The position numbers were made by a program, and so were the translations under genes. Positions 1-10,127 of a DNA stretch of 64,000 nucleotides are shown here, piece after piece (position 1 is the first letter of the stretch; every line of letters starts with the position of its first letter). Below the pieces are notes generated by a model. It was not told where the DNA came from, did not search any database, and saw nothing but the letters and a program-made list of their open reading frames with translations. Source of the stretch: Calamus simplicifolius (taxonomy: Eukaryota > Streptophyta > Magnoliopsida > Arecales > Arecaceae); contig UESW01004578.1 in the NCBI GenBank assembly GCA_900491605.1, positions 563,648-627,647 on the forward strand, written 5' to 3'.

Positions 1-2
1 TG

Positions 3-1095
3 TGCTGGCGTCTGAGTTTGGTGACGGGGGCCAGTGTTCAGGCCAGGAGAGACAACGCCGAACTCCGATCGCGAGTGGAGGTGTCCAAGAAGTTCGAGGA
101 ACTTCTGGCCATTAGCAACAGAAGTTTGGCGGGGATGAAGGCGTCATATCAGGCCGCTCTAGCCGAAGCATATAAGCAAAAATGCAAAGTGGAGGAGTTG
201 CAGGGACTCCTGGCAAAGAATGACGACGCGTGCTTGGAGCTGGCTAGAGTTAAGTCAAAACATTCCGAGGAGGTGGCGGCGATGCAGCGGGAACATAATG
301 AGAGTTTGGGCCGGCTGGAGAAGGAGGCTGCCGACGAGAGAAAGCGCCTGACCAGAATGCTCAGTGAAATAGAGGAGAAGCTGCAGCGGCACGATGGCGA
401 AGTTGCTGACTTGAGAGTAGCGCTAAATGGCATGAAGGGATGATAGCTCGGTTGAGTAACGAGCTATCTCAAACCCGGGGAGAGGTCGAAAGCAAGCAGT
501 CGAGAATTAATGCTCTTCAGGAGAGGGTCGAGTTGGTTGGAGCTGATAGAACAAGGGCCAGGGGTGAGGCCGAAGAGCTGACCAAAAGGTTGGCCAGACA
601 AGAGGAGGAGGTACGATCTCATCCCCCTTTTTAGCTTCTTTTGTTGGTCTCTTGTGATGCCGACTGATTTCAGTTTCGCAGATGGCAAAGTTAAGGTTGG
701 AGAATCGGGCTTTCCAAGGTGAGCTCGTATCTAGCCGCAGTAGGAGCTCAGAACTCGAGGCGCGGGCCGGCGAGTTCAAGGAGCAAACCGTTATTCTGCG
801 GGCTCAAGTCGCGGAGGCTGAGAGGCAAGTTGCCAAAGCTAAGGTGCAACTCGCCATACTTAAGGGGGAACAGGACGTAATCGGCGCTGATGCCTTCCAA
901 CTCAGAGTGGAAGAGTGCAAAGACAAGATATCCAGCGAGCACCCAGAATGGGATCTCTCTTTTCTGGATACTGAAGCTCCTGATGCCGGTGAGTCCGGAG
1001 GAGAAGAGGAGGATGAATACGTTGACACCTCCGATACCGATACTGGTGCCGCCCCGGGTCCCAGCGAGGCCGCAGCTTCTGAAGGACGATCGTAG
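3..1095 (+). pseudogene. Antisense ORF of the Tat element: spliced coiled-coil protein with acidic tail
   Basis: An open frame runs in from the left edge without an ATG (the first residues are read from TTG/GTG codons), so the start lies outside the window. It encodes a long, charged, heptad-rich coiled coil. A frameshift of one base near 430-442 moves reading into the frame from 440. A good GT-AG intron of 71 nt (611-681) then joins codon to codon and the coiled coil continues from 682. The C-terminus is a strongly acidic tail (runs such as GGEEEDEYVDTSDTDTG) ending at the TAG of 1093-1095. It lies on the strand opposite to gag-pol, the position expected of the extra antisense ORF of Tat elements. 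Function is unknown in the family. It could instead be a captured host gene piece, but its location argues against this. Confidence 0.6.
611..681 (+). other. Probable spliceosomal intron in the antisense ORF
   Basis: GTACG at 611 and a pyrimidine-rich stretch ending TTTCGCAG at 681 bound a 71-nt interval. Reading through it meets a stop (TAG at about 632). Removing it joins the upstream frame (from 440) to the frame at 682 exactly at a codon boundary with uninterrupted coiled-coil character. Confidence 0.6.
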
Positions 1096-1524
1096 ATTGT
1101 CGCCGAGGGGGCGAAGGTATTAGAGAAAGGCGAATCAAGTCATGCCTCTGCGGACGTAACCGAGGGTTCTTCCAGAACTGATGTGGTTCCCAGCCTTTAA
1201 GAGCCACCCCTGTATTTCGCTTTCAGTAATTCTGCTTGACGTCTTTCAATGAATGAACTTTCTACTTCTATTTGAGTGTTTTTCCTTGGACGGTCCTTCG
1301 CTCCAGATTTCGCCTCAATCGCGGGCGACTTATGGCTTGTTGACGCTCTTTGGTCATCTTTATTTCGGGATCGAGGGAACGCATTGGCTTGGCCCAGGGC
1401 GGGGCGATAGCCTTGACTGGTGAATCGAAAGATGATCTGATTCAGTTCACGTTCATTCGATGCAACAAATTAATTAAAAATTTGAGGAACGAAGTTGGTC
1501 GGTTAAGGCCAACCGGTAGGATAG

Positions 1525-1780
1525 GTCGGCTAGGGCCGATGATAAAGCAGGTCGGCTAGGGCCGACGATAAAGTAGGTCGGCTAGGGCCGACGATAAAGT
1601 AGGTCGGCTAGGGCCGATGATGAAGTGGGTCGGCTAGGGCCGACGACGAAGTTGGTTGGCTAGGGCCGACGATAAAGTAGGTTGTCTAGGGCCGACGAGT
1701 AAAGTGGGTCGGCCCTAGCCGACGACAAAGTAGGTCGGCTAGGGCCGACGGCAAACTAGGTCGGCTAGGGCCGATATATG
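1525..1780. repeat. 26-bp tandem array, about 10 units, each with a GTCGGC/GCCGAC hairpin
   Basis: Units recur every 26 bp (1525, 1551, 1577 and on). Each holds GTCGGCTAGGGCCGAC, a 6-bp inverted repeat around TAGG, followed by an A-rich spacer such as GATAAAGTAG. One unit near 1708 has the core inverted. It lies in the 3' region of the Tat element between the antisense ORF and the large 63-bp array. Confidence 0.9.
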
Positions 1781-2394
1781 AGGGTGGTTGCCGAAGTATT
1801 TTTCGCTTCCTTTGGTCACTTCCTTTTTCGTTGAATGAAAGAATGGTTTGCGTAGCCTTCACGCTCATTTTTGTTTTGAGATGCTCAATTTTGTCGCACA
1901 AGTTCTTCGAGCGATTAATTTCGTTGGGGAGCCATCGACGAACAATCGGTTTTCATGCTTTTTGCTGTCCTGCCAGCGCCCTACCATTCTGCAGGTAAAC
2001 CGGATTTTATTTTACCAAAATTGATGATACGGCACTGTGGGGAACACAAAGCTATTCTGGTGCTTTCCGGAAGGTTTTTAGGGTAGTTGTTCTTTTCCCA
2101 TGCGGATCGTTTTGACGTACGGTGCACGCACCCATTTACCATTGGAGGATATTACTTTCGTAGGACGATCTCCTGAACCTGCCAGTCTTCGTAATGTCAG
2201 TAGGCGATTCTCTGCGTTTAATGATCGTGATTCGGGATCAAGAGGAAATCTTTTCATGCGTCATAGTTCAGGCGGTGGGCTCAGCGCGCAATAGGGCGCC
2301 GCTTTCATCCTGGGAGGCCACATGGAGGCATGGCCCAGGTGTTTGAATCTCGGGGCTTATGGCCTTGGTAATTGTTCCCGGTCCATTTTTGGCC

Positions 2395-2402
2395 TATAAA
2401 AA
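2395..2402 (+). promoter_or_regulatory. TATA-like box on the plus strand
   Basis: TATAAAAA in the context GGCCTATAAAAAGGGGG, sharply defined against a GC-rich surrounding. It faces the 63-bp array rather than gag-pol. No mapped transcript supports it. Confidence 0.3.
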
Positions 2403-3220
2403 GGGGGAAGAGGGGTCGTGTTAAGTCGTCCCCAAAGTTTCTTTTCCATTAGAGTTTCCACCATACTTATTTCCTTGACGCTGCGAGTGGGAGGATCGAG
2501 TTTTCCTCTCGTAAGCCCTTTGCCACCGGATAGCTGGGGCGATGAAGGAGCTGCTGTAGAATGGCTCGCCCTTAGAAGATGAGTTTTGGAGATCATATGG
2601 AGAGCGCACAGGGAGGGCGCAGAGATCACACGGAGAGCGCACATATGCGCTTCCAGTGTGACCTTTGTGGTTCCCCTTCGGGAACGTATGGTAGGAAGCT
2701 CACGCGGGCTCCCCATGGTTTGAGTGAATTTTGCCTCCTTCCCGATTTGGATTCCTGGGCTCGCCCGCCTAGGGAATCTTTCGCCACATGGGGCGGGGGA
2801 GGTGGTGTGCCACCTGCAGGCACCTTGTCCTTGAGCCTTGGCAAGGTAGGGTGGTGCACACTCGGTTTGGGAGAGCGTTCCAACGCCAGGGTCCGCGGGC
2901 TTCCTACCTACTCGCCGGGGGGTCCCTTGGTTGGGTGGTCTGGGGTAATATCCCGTCCACCCCTTCCAATCACCCTGATATCTCGGTTGGGTCACCGAGA
3001 TATCATTATTAATTGGAGCTGGCCGCAACGGTTGGTCCATGTCGCCCGCCCATTATCAGCTCGAGCTGATTGGATGCAGCTTATCTAGCTCGTCGGTCGG
3101 GACAGCCGCTCAGGTCTACTTTGGAGCAGTTGCCCGAGTTTTGTACTTGTCTTTATTTTATGCATTTCAATGCTCTTGTAACGCCTCTCAGGCATTTGTA
3201 ATTGGTTTTGATGGCAATGA

Positions 3221-3226
3221 AATAAA
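3221..3226 (+). terminator. Possible poly(A) signal on the plus strand
   Basis: AATAAA after a T- and G-rich stretch (TTGTAATTGG upstream), resembling a plant 3' end. It lies 0.8 kb after the TATA-like box at 2395 and 2.1 kb after the antisense ORF stop, so it could end either transcript. Confidence 0.3.
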
Positions 3227-3459
3227 GAGAGTTCTGTCTTGTTTCTCAATCTCTATTTCTCCTGTGCCAATTTGTTGTTGCTGGACATGGGGTACGTGGC
3301 ATTCGGTTTTAGGTGAGGATCTCGCACCATCCGAACTAGTCGGGGCTTGCAAGCTGCCCTGGTCCAAACGGAGGATTAGAGATTGTTCGGTAGCAGAATA
3401 CGCTCCTCATCTTGGTCGGAAGCTCGGAGTTTTATGCCTCGTCCCTATTGGAAACCGAA

Positions 3460-6400
3460 TGCTTATGGCTCGGCCATGCCGAGGTTTGGAGAATTTGCCA
3501 CTTGGACTTGCCAAGGTTCGAAAAATCTGTTGTTCGGCCCAGCCGATGTTCGAAGAATTTACTGCTTGGCCCGACCGAGGTTCGGAGATGTTTTACTTGG
3601 CCCTGTCAAGGTTCGGAGAATTTGTTGCTCGGCCCAGCCGAGGTTCGGAGAATTTTTACTTGGCCCTACCAAGGTTCGGAGAATTTTTACTTGGCCCTGC
3701 CAAGGTTCGGAGAATTTGTTGCTCGACCCAGCCGAGGTTCAGAGAATTTTTACTTGGCCCTGCCAAGGTTCGGAGAATTTGTTGCTCGGCCCAGCCGAGG
3801 TTCGGAGAATTTTTACTTGGCCCTGCCAAGGTTCAGAGAATTTGTCGCTTGGCCCAGCCGAGGTTCGGAGAATTTTTTACTTGGCCCTGCCAAGGTTCGG
3901 AGAATTTGTTGCTGGGCCCAGCCGAGGTTCGGAGAATTTTTACTTGGCCCTGCCAAGGTTCAGAGAATTTGTTGCTCGGCCCAGCCGAGGTTCGGAGAAT
4001 TTTTACTTGGCCCTGCCAAGGTTCGGAGAATTTGTTGCTCAGCCCAGCCGAGGTTCGGCGAATTTTTTACTTGGCCCTGCCAAGGTTCAGAGAATTTGTT
4101 GCTCGGCCTAGCCGAGGTTCGAAGAATTTTTACTTGGCCCTGCCAAGGTTCGGAGAATTTGTTGCTCGGCCCAGCCGAGGTTCGGAGAATTTTTTACTTG
4201 GCCCTGCCAAGGTTCGGAGAATTTGTTGCTCGGCCCAGCCGAGGTTCGGAGAATTTTTACTTGGCCCTACCGAGGTTCGGAGAATTTGTTGCTCGGCCCA
4301 GCCGAGGTTTGGAGAATTTTTACTTGGCCCTGCCAAGGTTCAGAGAATTTGTTGCTCGGCCCAGCCGAGGTTCGGAGAATTTTTACTTGGCCCTGCCAAG
4401 GTTCGGAGAATTTGTTGCTCGGCCCAGCCGAGGTTCGGAGAATTTTTACTTAGCCCTGCCAAGGTTCGAAGAATTGTTGCTCGGCCCAGCCGAGGTTCGG
4501 AGAATTTTGACTTGGCCCTGCCAAGGTTCGGAGAATTTGTTGCTCAGCCCAGCCGAGGTTCGGAGAATTTTTTACTTGGCCCTGCCAAGGTTCGGAGAAT
4601 TTGTTGCTCGGCCCAGCCGAGGTTCGGAGAATTTTTACTTGGCCCTGCCAAGGTTCGGAGAATTTGTTGCTCGGCCCAGCCGAGGTTCGAAGAATTTTTT
4701 ACTTGGCCCTACCAAGGTTCGGAGAATTTGTTGCTCGGCCCAGCCGAGGTTCGGAGAATTTTTTACTTGGCCATGCCAAGGTTCGAAGAATTTGTTGCTC
4801 GGCCTAGCCGAGGTTCGGAGAATTTTTACTTGGCCCTGCCAAGGTTCGGAGAATTTGTTGCTCGGTCCAGCCGAGGTTCGGAGAATTTTTACTTGGCCCT
4901 GCCAAGGTTCGGAGAATTTGTTGCTCGGTCCAGCCGAGGTTCGAAGAATTTTTACTTGGCCCTGCCAAGGTTCGGAGAATTTGTTGCTTGGCCCAGCCGA
5001 GGTTCGGAGAATTTTTTACTTGGCCCTGCCAAGGTTCGGAGAATTTGTTGCTCGGCCCAGCCGAGGTTCGGAGAATTTTTACTTGGCCCTGGGCCAAGGC
5101 TCGGAGAATTTGTTGCTCGGCCCAGCCGAGGTTCGGAGAATTTTTTACTTGGCCCTGCCAAGGTTCGGAGAATTTGTTGCTTGGCCCCGCCGAGGTTCGG
5201 AGAATTTTTTACTTGGCCCTGCCAAGGTTCGGAGAATTTGTTGCTCGGCCCAGCCGAGGTTCGGAGAATTTTTACTTGGCCCTACCAAGGTTCGGAGATT
5301 TGTTGCTCGGCCCAACCGAGGTTCGGAGAATTTTTTACTTGGCCCTACCAAGGTTCGGAGAATTTTTTGCTCGGCCCAGCCGAGGTTTGGAGAATTTTTA
5401 CTTGGCCCTGCCAAGGTTCGGAGAATTTGTTGCTCGGCCCAGCCGAGGTTCGGAGAATTTTTACTTGGCCCTGCCAAGGTTCGGAGAATTTGTTGCTCGG
5501 CCCAGCCGAGGTTCGGAGAATTTTTTACTTGGCCCTGCCAAGGTTCGGAGAATTTGTTGCTCAGCCCAGCCGTGGTTCGGAGAATTTTTACTTGGCCCTG
5601 CCAAGGTTCGGAGAATTTGTTGCTCGGCCCAGCTGAGGTTCGGAGAATTTTTACTTGGCCCTGCCAAGGTTCGGAGAATTTGTTGCTCGGCCTAGCCGAG
5701 GTTCGGAGAATTTTACTTGGCCCTGCCAAAGTTCGGAGAATTTTTACTTGGCCCTGCCAAGGTTCAGAGAATTTGTTGCTCGGCTCAGCCGAGGTTCGGA
5801 GAATTTTTTACTTGGCCCTGCCAAGGTTCGGAGAATTTGTTGCTCGGCCCAGCCGAGGTTCGGAGAATTTTTACTTGGCCCTGCAAGGTTCGAAGAATTT
5901 GTTGATCGGCCCAGCCGAGGTTCGGAGAATTTTTACTTGGCCCTGCCAAGGTTCGGAGAATTTGTTGCTCGGCCCAGCCGAGGTTCAGAGAATTTTTTAC
6001 TTGGCCCTGCCAAGGTTCGGAGAATTTGTTGCTCGGCCCAGCCGAGGTTCGGAGAATTTTTACTTGGCCCTGCCAAGGTTCGAAGAATTTATTGCTCGGC
6101 CCAGCCGAGGTTCGGAGAATTTTTACTTGGCCCTGCCAAGGTTCAGAGAATTTGTTGCTCAGCCCAGCCGAGGTTCGGAGAATTTTTACTTGGCCCTACT
6201 AAGGTTCGGAGAATTTGTTGCTCGGCCCAGCCGAGGTTCGGAGAATTTTTTACTTGGCCCTGCCAAGGTTCGGAGAATTTGTTGCTTGGCCCCGCCGAGG
6301 TTCGGAGAATTTTACTTGGCCCTGCCAAGGTTTGGAGAATTTTTACTTGGCCCAGCCAAGGTTCGGAGAATTTTTACTTGGCCCTGCCAAGGTTTGGAGA

Positions 6401-8707
6401 ATTTGTTGCTCGGCCCAGCCGACGTTCGGAGAATTTTTACTTGGCCCTGCCAAGGTTCGGAGAATTTGTTGCTCGGCCCGGCCGAGGTTCGGAGAATTTT
6501 TACTTGGCCCAGCCAAGGTTTGGAGAATTTATTGCTCGGCCCGGTCGAGGTTCGGAGAATTTTTACTTGGCCCTGCCAAGGTTCGGAGAATTTGTTGCTC
6601 GACCCAGCCGAGGTTCGGAGAATTTTTTACTTGGCCCTACCAAGGTTCGGAGAATTTGTTGCTCGGCCTAGCCGAGGTTCGGAGAATTTTTTACTTGGCC
6701 CTGCCAAGGTTCGAAGAATTTGTTGCTCGGCCCAGCCGAGGTTCGGAGAATTTTTACTTGGCCTGCCAAGGTTCGGAGAATTTGTTGCTCGGTCCAGCCG
6801 AGGTTCGGAGAATTGTTGCTCGGCCCAGCCGAGGTTCGAAGAATTTTTACTTGGCCCTGCCAAGGTTCGGAGAATTTGTTGCTTGGCCCAGCCGAGGTTC
6901 GGAGAATTTTTTACTTGGCCCTGCCAATGTTCGAAGAATTTGTTGCTCGGCCCAGCCGAGGTTCGGAGAATTTTTACTTGGCCCTGGGCCAAGGTTCGGA
7001 GAATTTGTTGCTCGGCCCAGCCGAGGTTCGGAGAATTTTTACTTGGCCCTGCCAAGGTTCGAAGAATTTGTTGCTTGGCCCAGCCGAGGTTCGGAGAATT
7101 TTTTACTTGGCCCTGCCAAGGTTCGGAGAATTTGTTGCTCGGCCCAGCCGAGGTTCGGAGAATTTTTACTTGGCCCTACCAAGGTTCAAAGATTTGTTGC
7201 TCGGCCCAACCGAGGTTCGGAGAATTTTTACTTGGCCCTGCCAAGGTTCGGAGAATTTTTGCTAGGCCCAGCCGAGGTTCGGAGAATTTTTACTTGGCCC
7301 TGCCAAGGTTGGAGAATTTGTTGCTCGGCCCAGCCGAGGTTCGGAGAATTTTTACTTGGCCCTGCCAAGGTTCGGAGAATTTGTTGCTCGGCCCAGCCAA
7401 GGTTCGGAGAATTTTTTACTTGGCCCTGCCAAGGTTCGGAGAATTTGTTGCTCGGCCCAGCCGTGGTTCGGAGAATTTTTACTTGGCCCTGCCAAGGTTC
7501 GAATAATTTGTTGCTCGGCCCAGCTGAGGTTCGGAGAATTTTTACTTTGCCCTGCCAAGGTTCGGAGAATTTGTTGCTCGGCCTAGCCGAGGTTCAGAGA
7601 ATTTTTACTTGGCCCTGCCAAAGTTCGGAGAATTTTTACTTGGCCCTGCCAAGGTTCAGAGAATTTGTTGCTCGGCCCAGCCAAGGTTCGGAGAATTTTT
7701 TACTTGGCCCTGCCAAGGTTCGGAGAATTTGTTGCTCGGCCTAGCCGAGGTTCGGAGAATTTTTACTTGGCCCTGCCAAGGTTCGGAGAATTTGTTGCTC
7801 GGCCCAGCCGAGGTTCGGAGAATTTTTACTTGGCCCTGCCAAGGTTCGGAGAATTTGTTGCTCGGCCCAGCCGAGGTTCAGAGAATTTTTTACTTGGCCC
7901 TGCCAAGGTTCGGAGAATTTGTTGCTCGGCCCAGCCGAGGTTCGGAGAATTTTTACTTGGCCCTGCCAAGGTTCGGAGAATTTATTGCTCGGCCCAGCCG
8001 AGGTTCGGAGAATTTTTACTTGGCCCTGCCAAGGTTCAGAGAATTTGTTGCTTGGCCCAGCCGAGGTTCTGAGAATTTTTACTTGGCCCTGCTAAGGTTC
8101 AGAGAATTTGTTGCTCGGCCCAGCCGAGGTTCGGAGAATTTTTTACTTGGCCCTGCCAAGGTTCGGAGAATTTGTTGCTTGGCCCCGCCGAGGTTCGGAG
8201 AATTTTTACTTGGCCCTGCCAAGGTTCAGAGAATTTGTTGCTCGACCCAGCCGAGGTTTGGAGAATTTTTACTTGGCCCTACCAAGGTTCGGAGAATTTT
8301 TACTTGGCCCAGCCAAGGTTCGGAGAATTTTTACTTGGCCCTGCCAAGGTTCGGAGAATTTGTTGCTCGGCCCAGCCGACGTTCGGAGAATTTTTACTTG
8401 GCCCTGCCAAGGTTCAGAGAATTTGTTGCTCGGCCCGGCCGAGGTTCGGAGAATTTTTACTTGGCCCTGCCAAGATTTGGAGAATTTATTGCTCAGCCCG
8501 GTCGAGGTTCGGAGAATTTTTACTTGGCCCTGCCAAGGTTCGGAGAATTTGTTGCTCGGCCCAGCCGAGGTTCGGAGAATTTTTTCTTAGCCCTGCCAAG
8601 GTTTGGAGAATTTTTACTTGGCTCTGCCAAGGTTCGGAGAATTTGTTGCTCGGCCCAGCCAAAGTTCGGAGAATTTTTACTTGGCCCCACCAAGGTTCGG
8701 AGAATTC
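3460..8707. repeat. 5.2-kb tandem array of a 63-64-bp dimeric repeat (about 83 dimers)
   Basis: The unit is two related half-units of 31-32 bp. Half A contains CTCGGCCCAGCCGAGG, half B contains CTTGGCCCTGCCAAGG, and both continue into GTTCGGAGAATTT. They alternate A-B through the array with occasional B-B doublets (about 3655-3700, 5710-5760). The first units (3468-3600) and the last (after 8590) are more diverged, as usual at array edges. It sits between the integrase end (8877) and the 3' end of a Tat element. That region is known as hypervariable and a source of satellites in the Ogre/Tat group. Because 63 is a multiple of 3 and the unit lacks stops in several frames, it creates very long but meaningless ORFs. 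Confidence 0.95.
5090..8700. repeat. Higher-order duplication: two tandem copies of a block of about 1.89 kb inside the array
   Basis: Rare variants recur with the same offset. The GGGCCAAG insertion is at 5091 and 6986, CCCAACC at 5311 and 7205, CCGTGG at 5570 and 7461, AGCTGAGG at 5631 and 7522, GCCAAAG at about 5725 and 7617, CTAAGG at 6199 and 8092, and GGCCCCGCCG at 6288 and 8181. The offsets are 1891-1895, close to 30 x 63. Beyond 8181 the offset becomes 1957 (CGACGTT at 6420/8377, GGTCGAGG at 6543/8500), meaning one extra dimer in the second copy. Confidence 0.85.
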
Positions 8708-8876
8708 CTGTTCAGATAGGTAACTCGGTCGTGCCAAGGATTAGTAAGCAGCATCTGTTTCTTTTCGCAATATTTGGCAATGTAATGCATAATGATTTAC
8801 GTTGCAAATTACGAAAATACGTGTTGACAGGAAGGTATAATGAGGCATATGAAAATGGACTTATAGAGGACATACC

Positions 8877-10124
8877 CTATTGATAATACTTACGGAGATT
8901 GTCCGAGTTCCATGTTTGGGGGATGGATTTCCCGTTTAAATCTTGCAGCTTGTAGGTTCCCGGTCCAATGATCTCCGCTACTTGGTATGGGCCTTCCCAG
9001 TTTGGTGCCAGCTTTCCTTGTTCCAGCGGTTTGGAAACAGAGGCCTTCCGGAGAACAAGGTCGCCAGGCAGGAAGGCTTTCGCTTTGACTCTGGAGGCGT
9101 GGTAGCGGGCCACTCTTTGTTGATAAGCAGCTACTCTAATATGGGCCTTCTCTCTGATCTCCTCTATCAGGTCGAGGTTGGTGCGGAGCTGTTCGTTGCT
9201 GGCTTCCTCTGAATAGCTTTCCACCCGCAACGATGGGAGGCCTATTTCCACAGGAATAACGGCCTCCGTGCCGAAAGCCATCCGGAATGGGGTTTCACCT
9301 GTCGGGATTCTCGGGGTGGTGCGGTAGGCCCATAGAACATGATGCAGCTCCTTCGCCCACCTGCCTTGGGCTCTAGAAAGGCGAGCTTTGATCCCTTGAA
9401 GGAGGGTCCTGTTGGTCACTTCGGCCGCTCCGTTGGCTTGTGGATGCCCGACCGAGGTGAGGTGGTGATGGATTCCATGCTCCTCACAGAACTGGCGGAA
9501 TTTAGAGTTATCGAACTGCTTACCGTTATCGGTGATTATGGTATACGGGAGGCCGAATCAATAGATGATGGACCTCCATACAAAATCTCTGGCCCGTGCC
9601 TCGGTTATTTGTGTAACTGCTTCCGCCTCGACCCATTTAGTGAAATAGTCGATGGCAACGAATAGAAATTTCCACTGTCCCGTGGCAAGCGGGAATGGGC
9701 CGAGGATGTCCATCCCCCATTTGGCGAAGGGCCAAGCGGAGGATATGGGAACTAGGCCGACGGAGGGGAGCCTTTGGATGCTTGAGTGCCTCTGGCATGG
9801 GTCGCAGGCTCGGACTAGATCGTCTGCATCCTTCTGCATAGTCGGCCAATAGTAGCCTTGTCGTAGCACCTTGTGGCATAGGGACCGGCTTCCCAGATGG
9901 TTGCCGCAAATCTCTTCATGTACTTCGCGTAGAGCATAATCTGCTTCGGACGGGCGAAGGCATCTGAGCAGTGGCATGGAGAAGGACCGTTTGTAAAGCT
10001 GGTTGTCGATCAACACATAGTGGGTGGCCTGTAGCTTCAGCTTTCTAGCCTCTCCGGTCAGGTGGAAGCGACCCTTCTTTGAGATATTTAAGAATAGGAT
10101 CGAACCATGATGGTTCAGCTTCAA
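8877..10124 (-). pseudogene. Tat integrase (end of pol), interrupted by one stop
   Basis: From high to low coordinates there is a HHCC zinc-binding part (HEEICGNHLG then CDPCQRH), the DDE core (GMDILGPF; TDNGKQF; HPQANGAAE) and a C-terminal part ending RKYYQ. The three catalytic acidic residues are present. The core is cut by an in-frame TGA at 9558-9560, in the position where the family has an arginine, so probably CGA to TGA. The reading frame upstream is offset by a one-base shift near 10055-10062. The integrase would insert the element's cDNA into host DNA, but this copy cannot make it whole. Confidence 0.9.
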
Positions 10125-10127
10125 CTT

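Larger units (their letters stand above)
1781..3459. other. Non-coding 3' region of the Tat element with plus-strand promoter-like and poly(A)-like signals
   Basis: No credible protein is seen. Open frames here (for example 2357-3040 minus) show no recognisable domain. On the plus strand there is a TATAAAAA at 2395 followed by GC-rich sequence, and an AATAAA at 3221 in a typical AT-rich plant 3'-end context. This may be a transcription unit antisense to the element, but this is inference. Confidence 0.5.

Noticed and set aside
18..443. Treating 18 as the true start of the antisense ORF
   Set aside because: The codon is TTG and the frame is open to the window edge, so the real start lies outside.
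2357..3040. 227-codon minus-strand open frame
   Set aside because: No recognisable domain, biased composition, and it lies in the non-coding 3' region of the Tat element.
3412..7506. A 1364-codon open frame on the plus strand, and others of 865 and 509 codons
   Set aside because: They arise because the repeat unit is 63 bp, a multiple of 3, and lacks stops in several frames. The translation is only the repeat in rotating frames, and 64-bp units shift it.
3460..8707. Repeat-spacer pattern resembling a CRISPR array
   Set aside because: Spacers are as conserved as repeats, the genome is plant nuclear, and the array is inside a retrotransposon.
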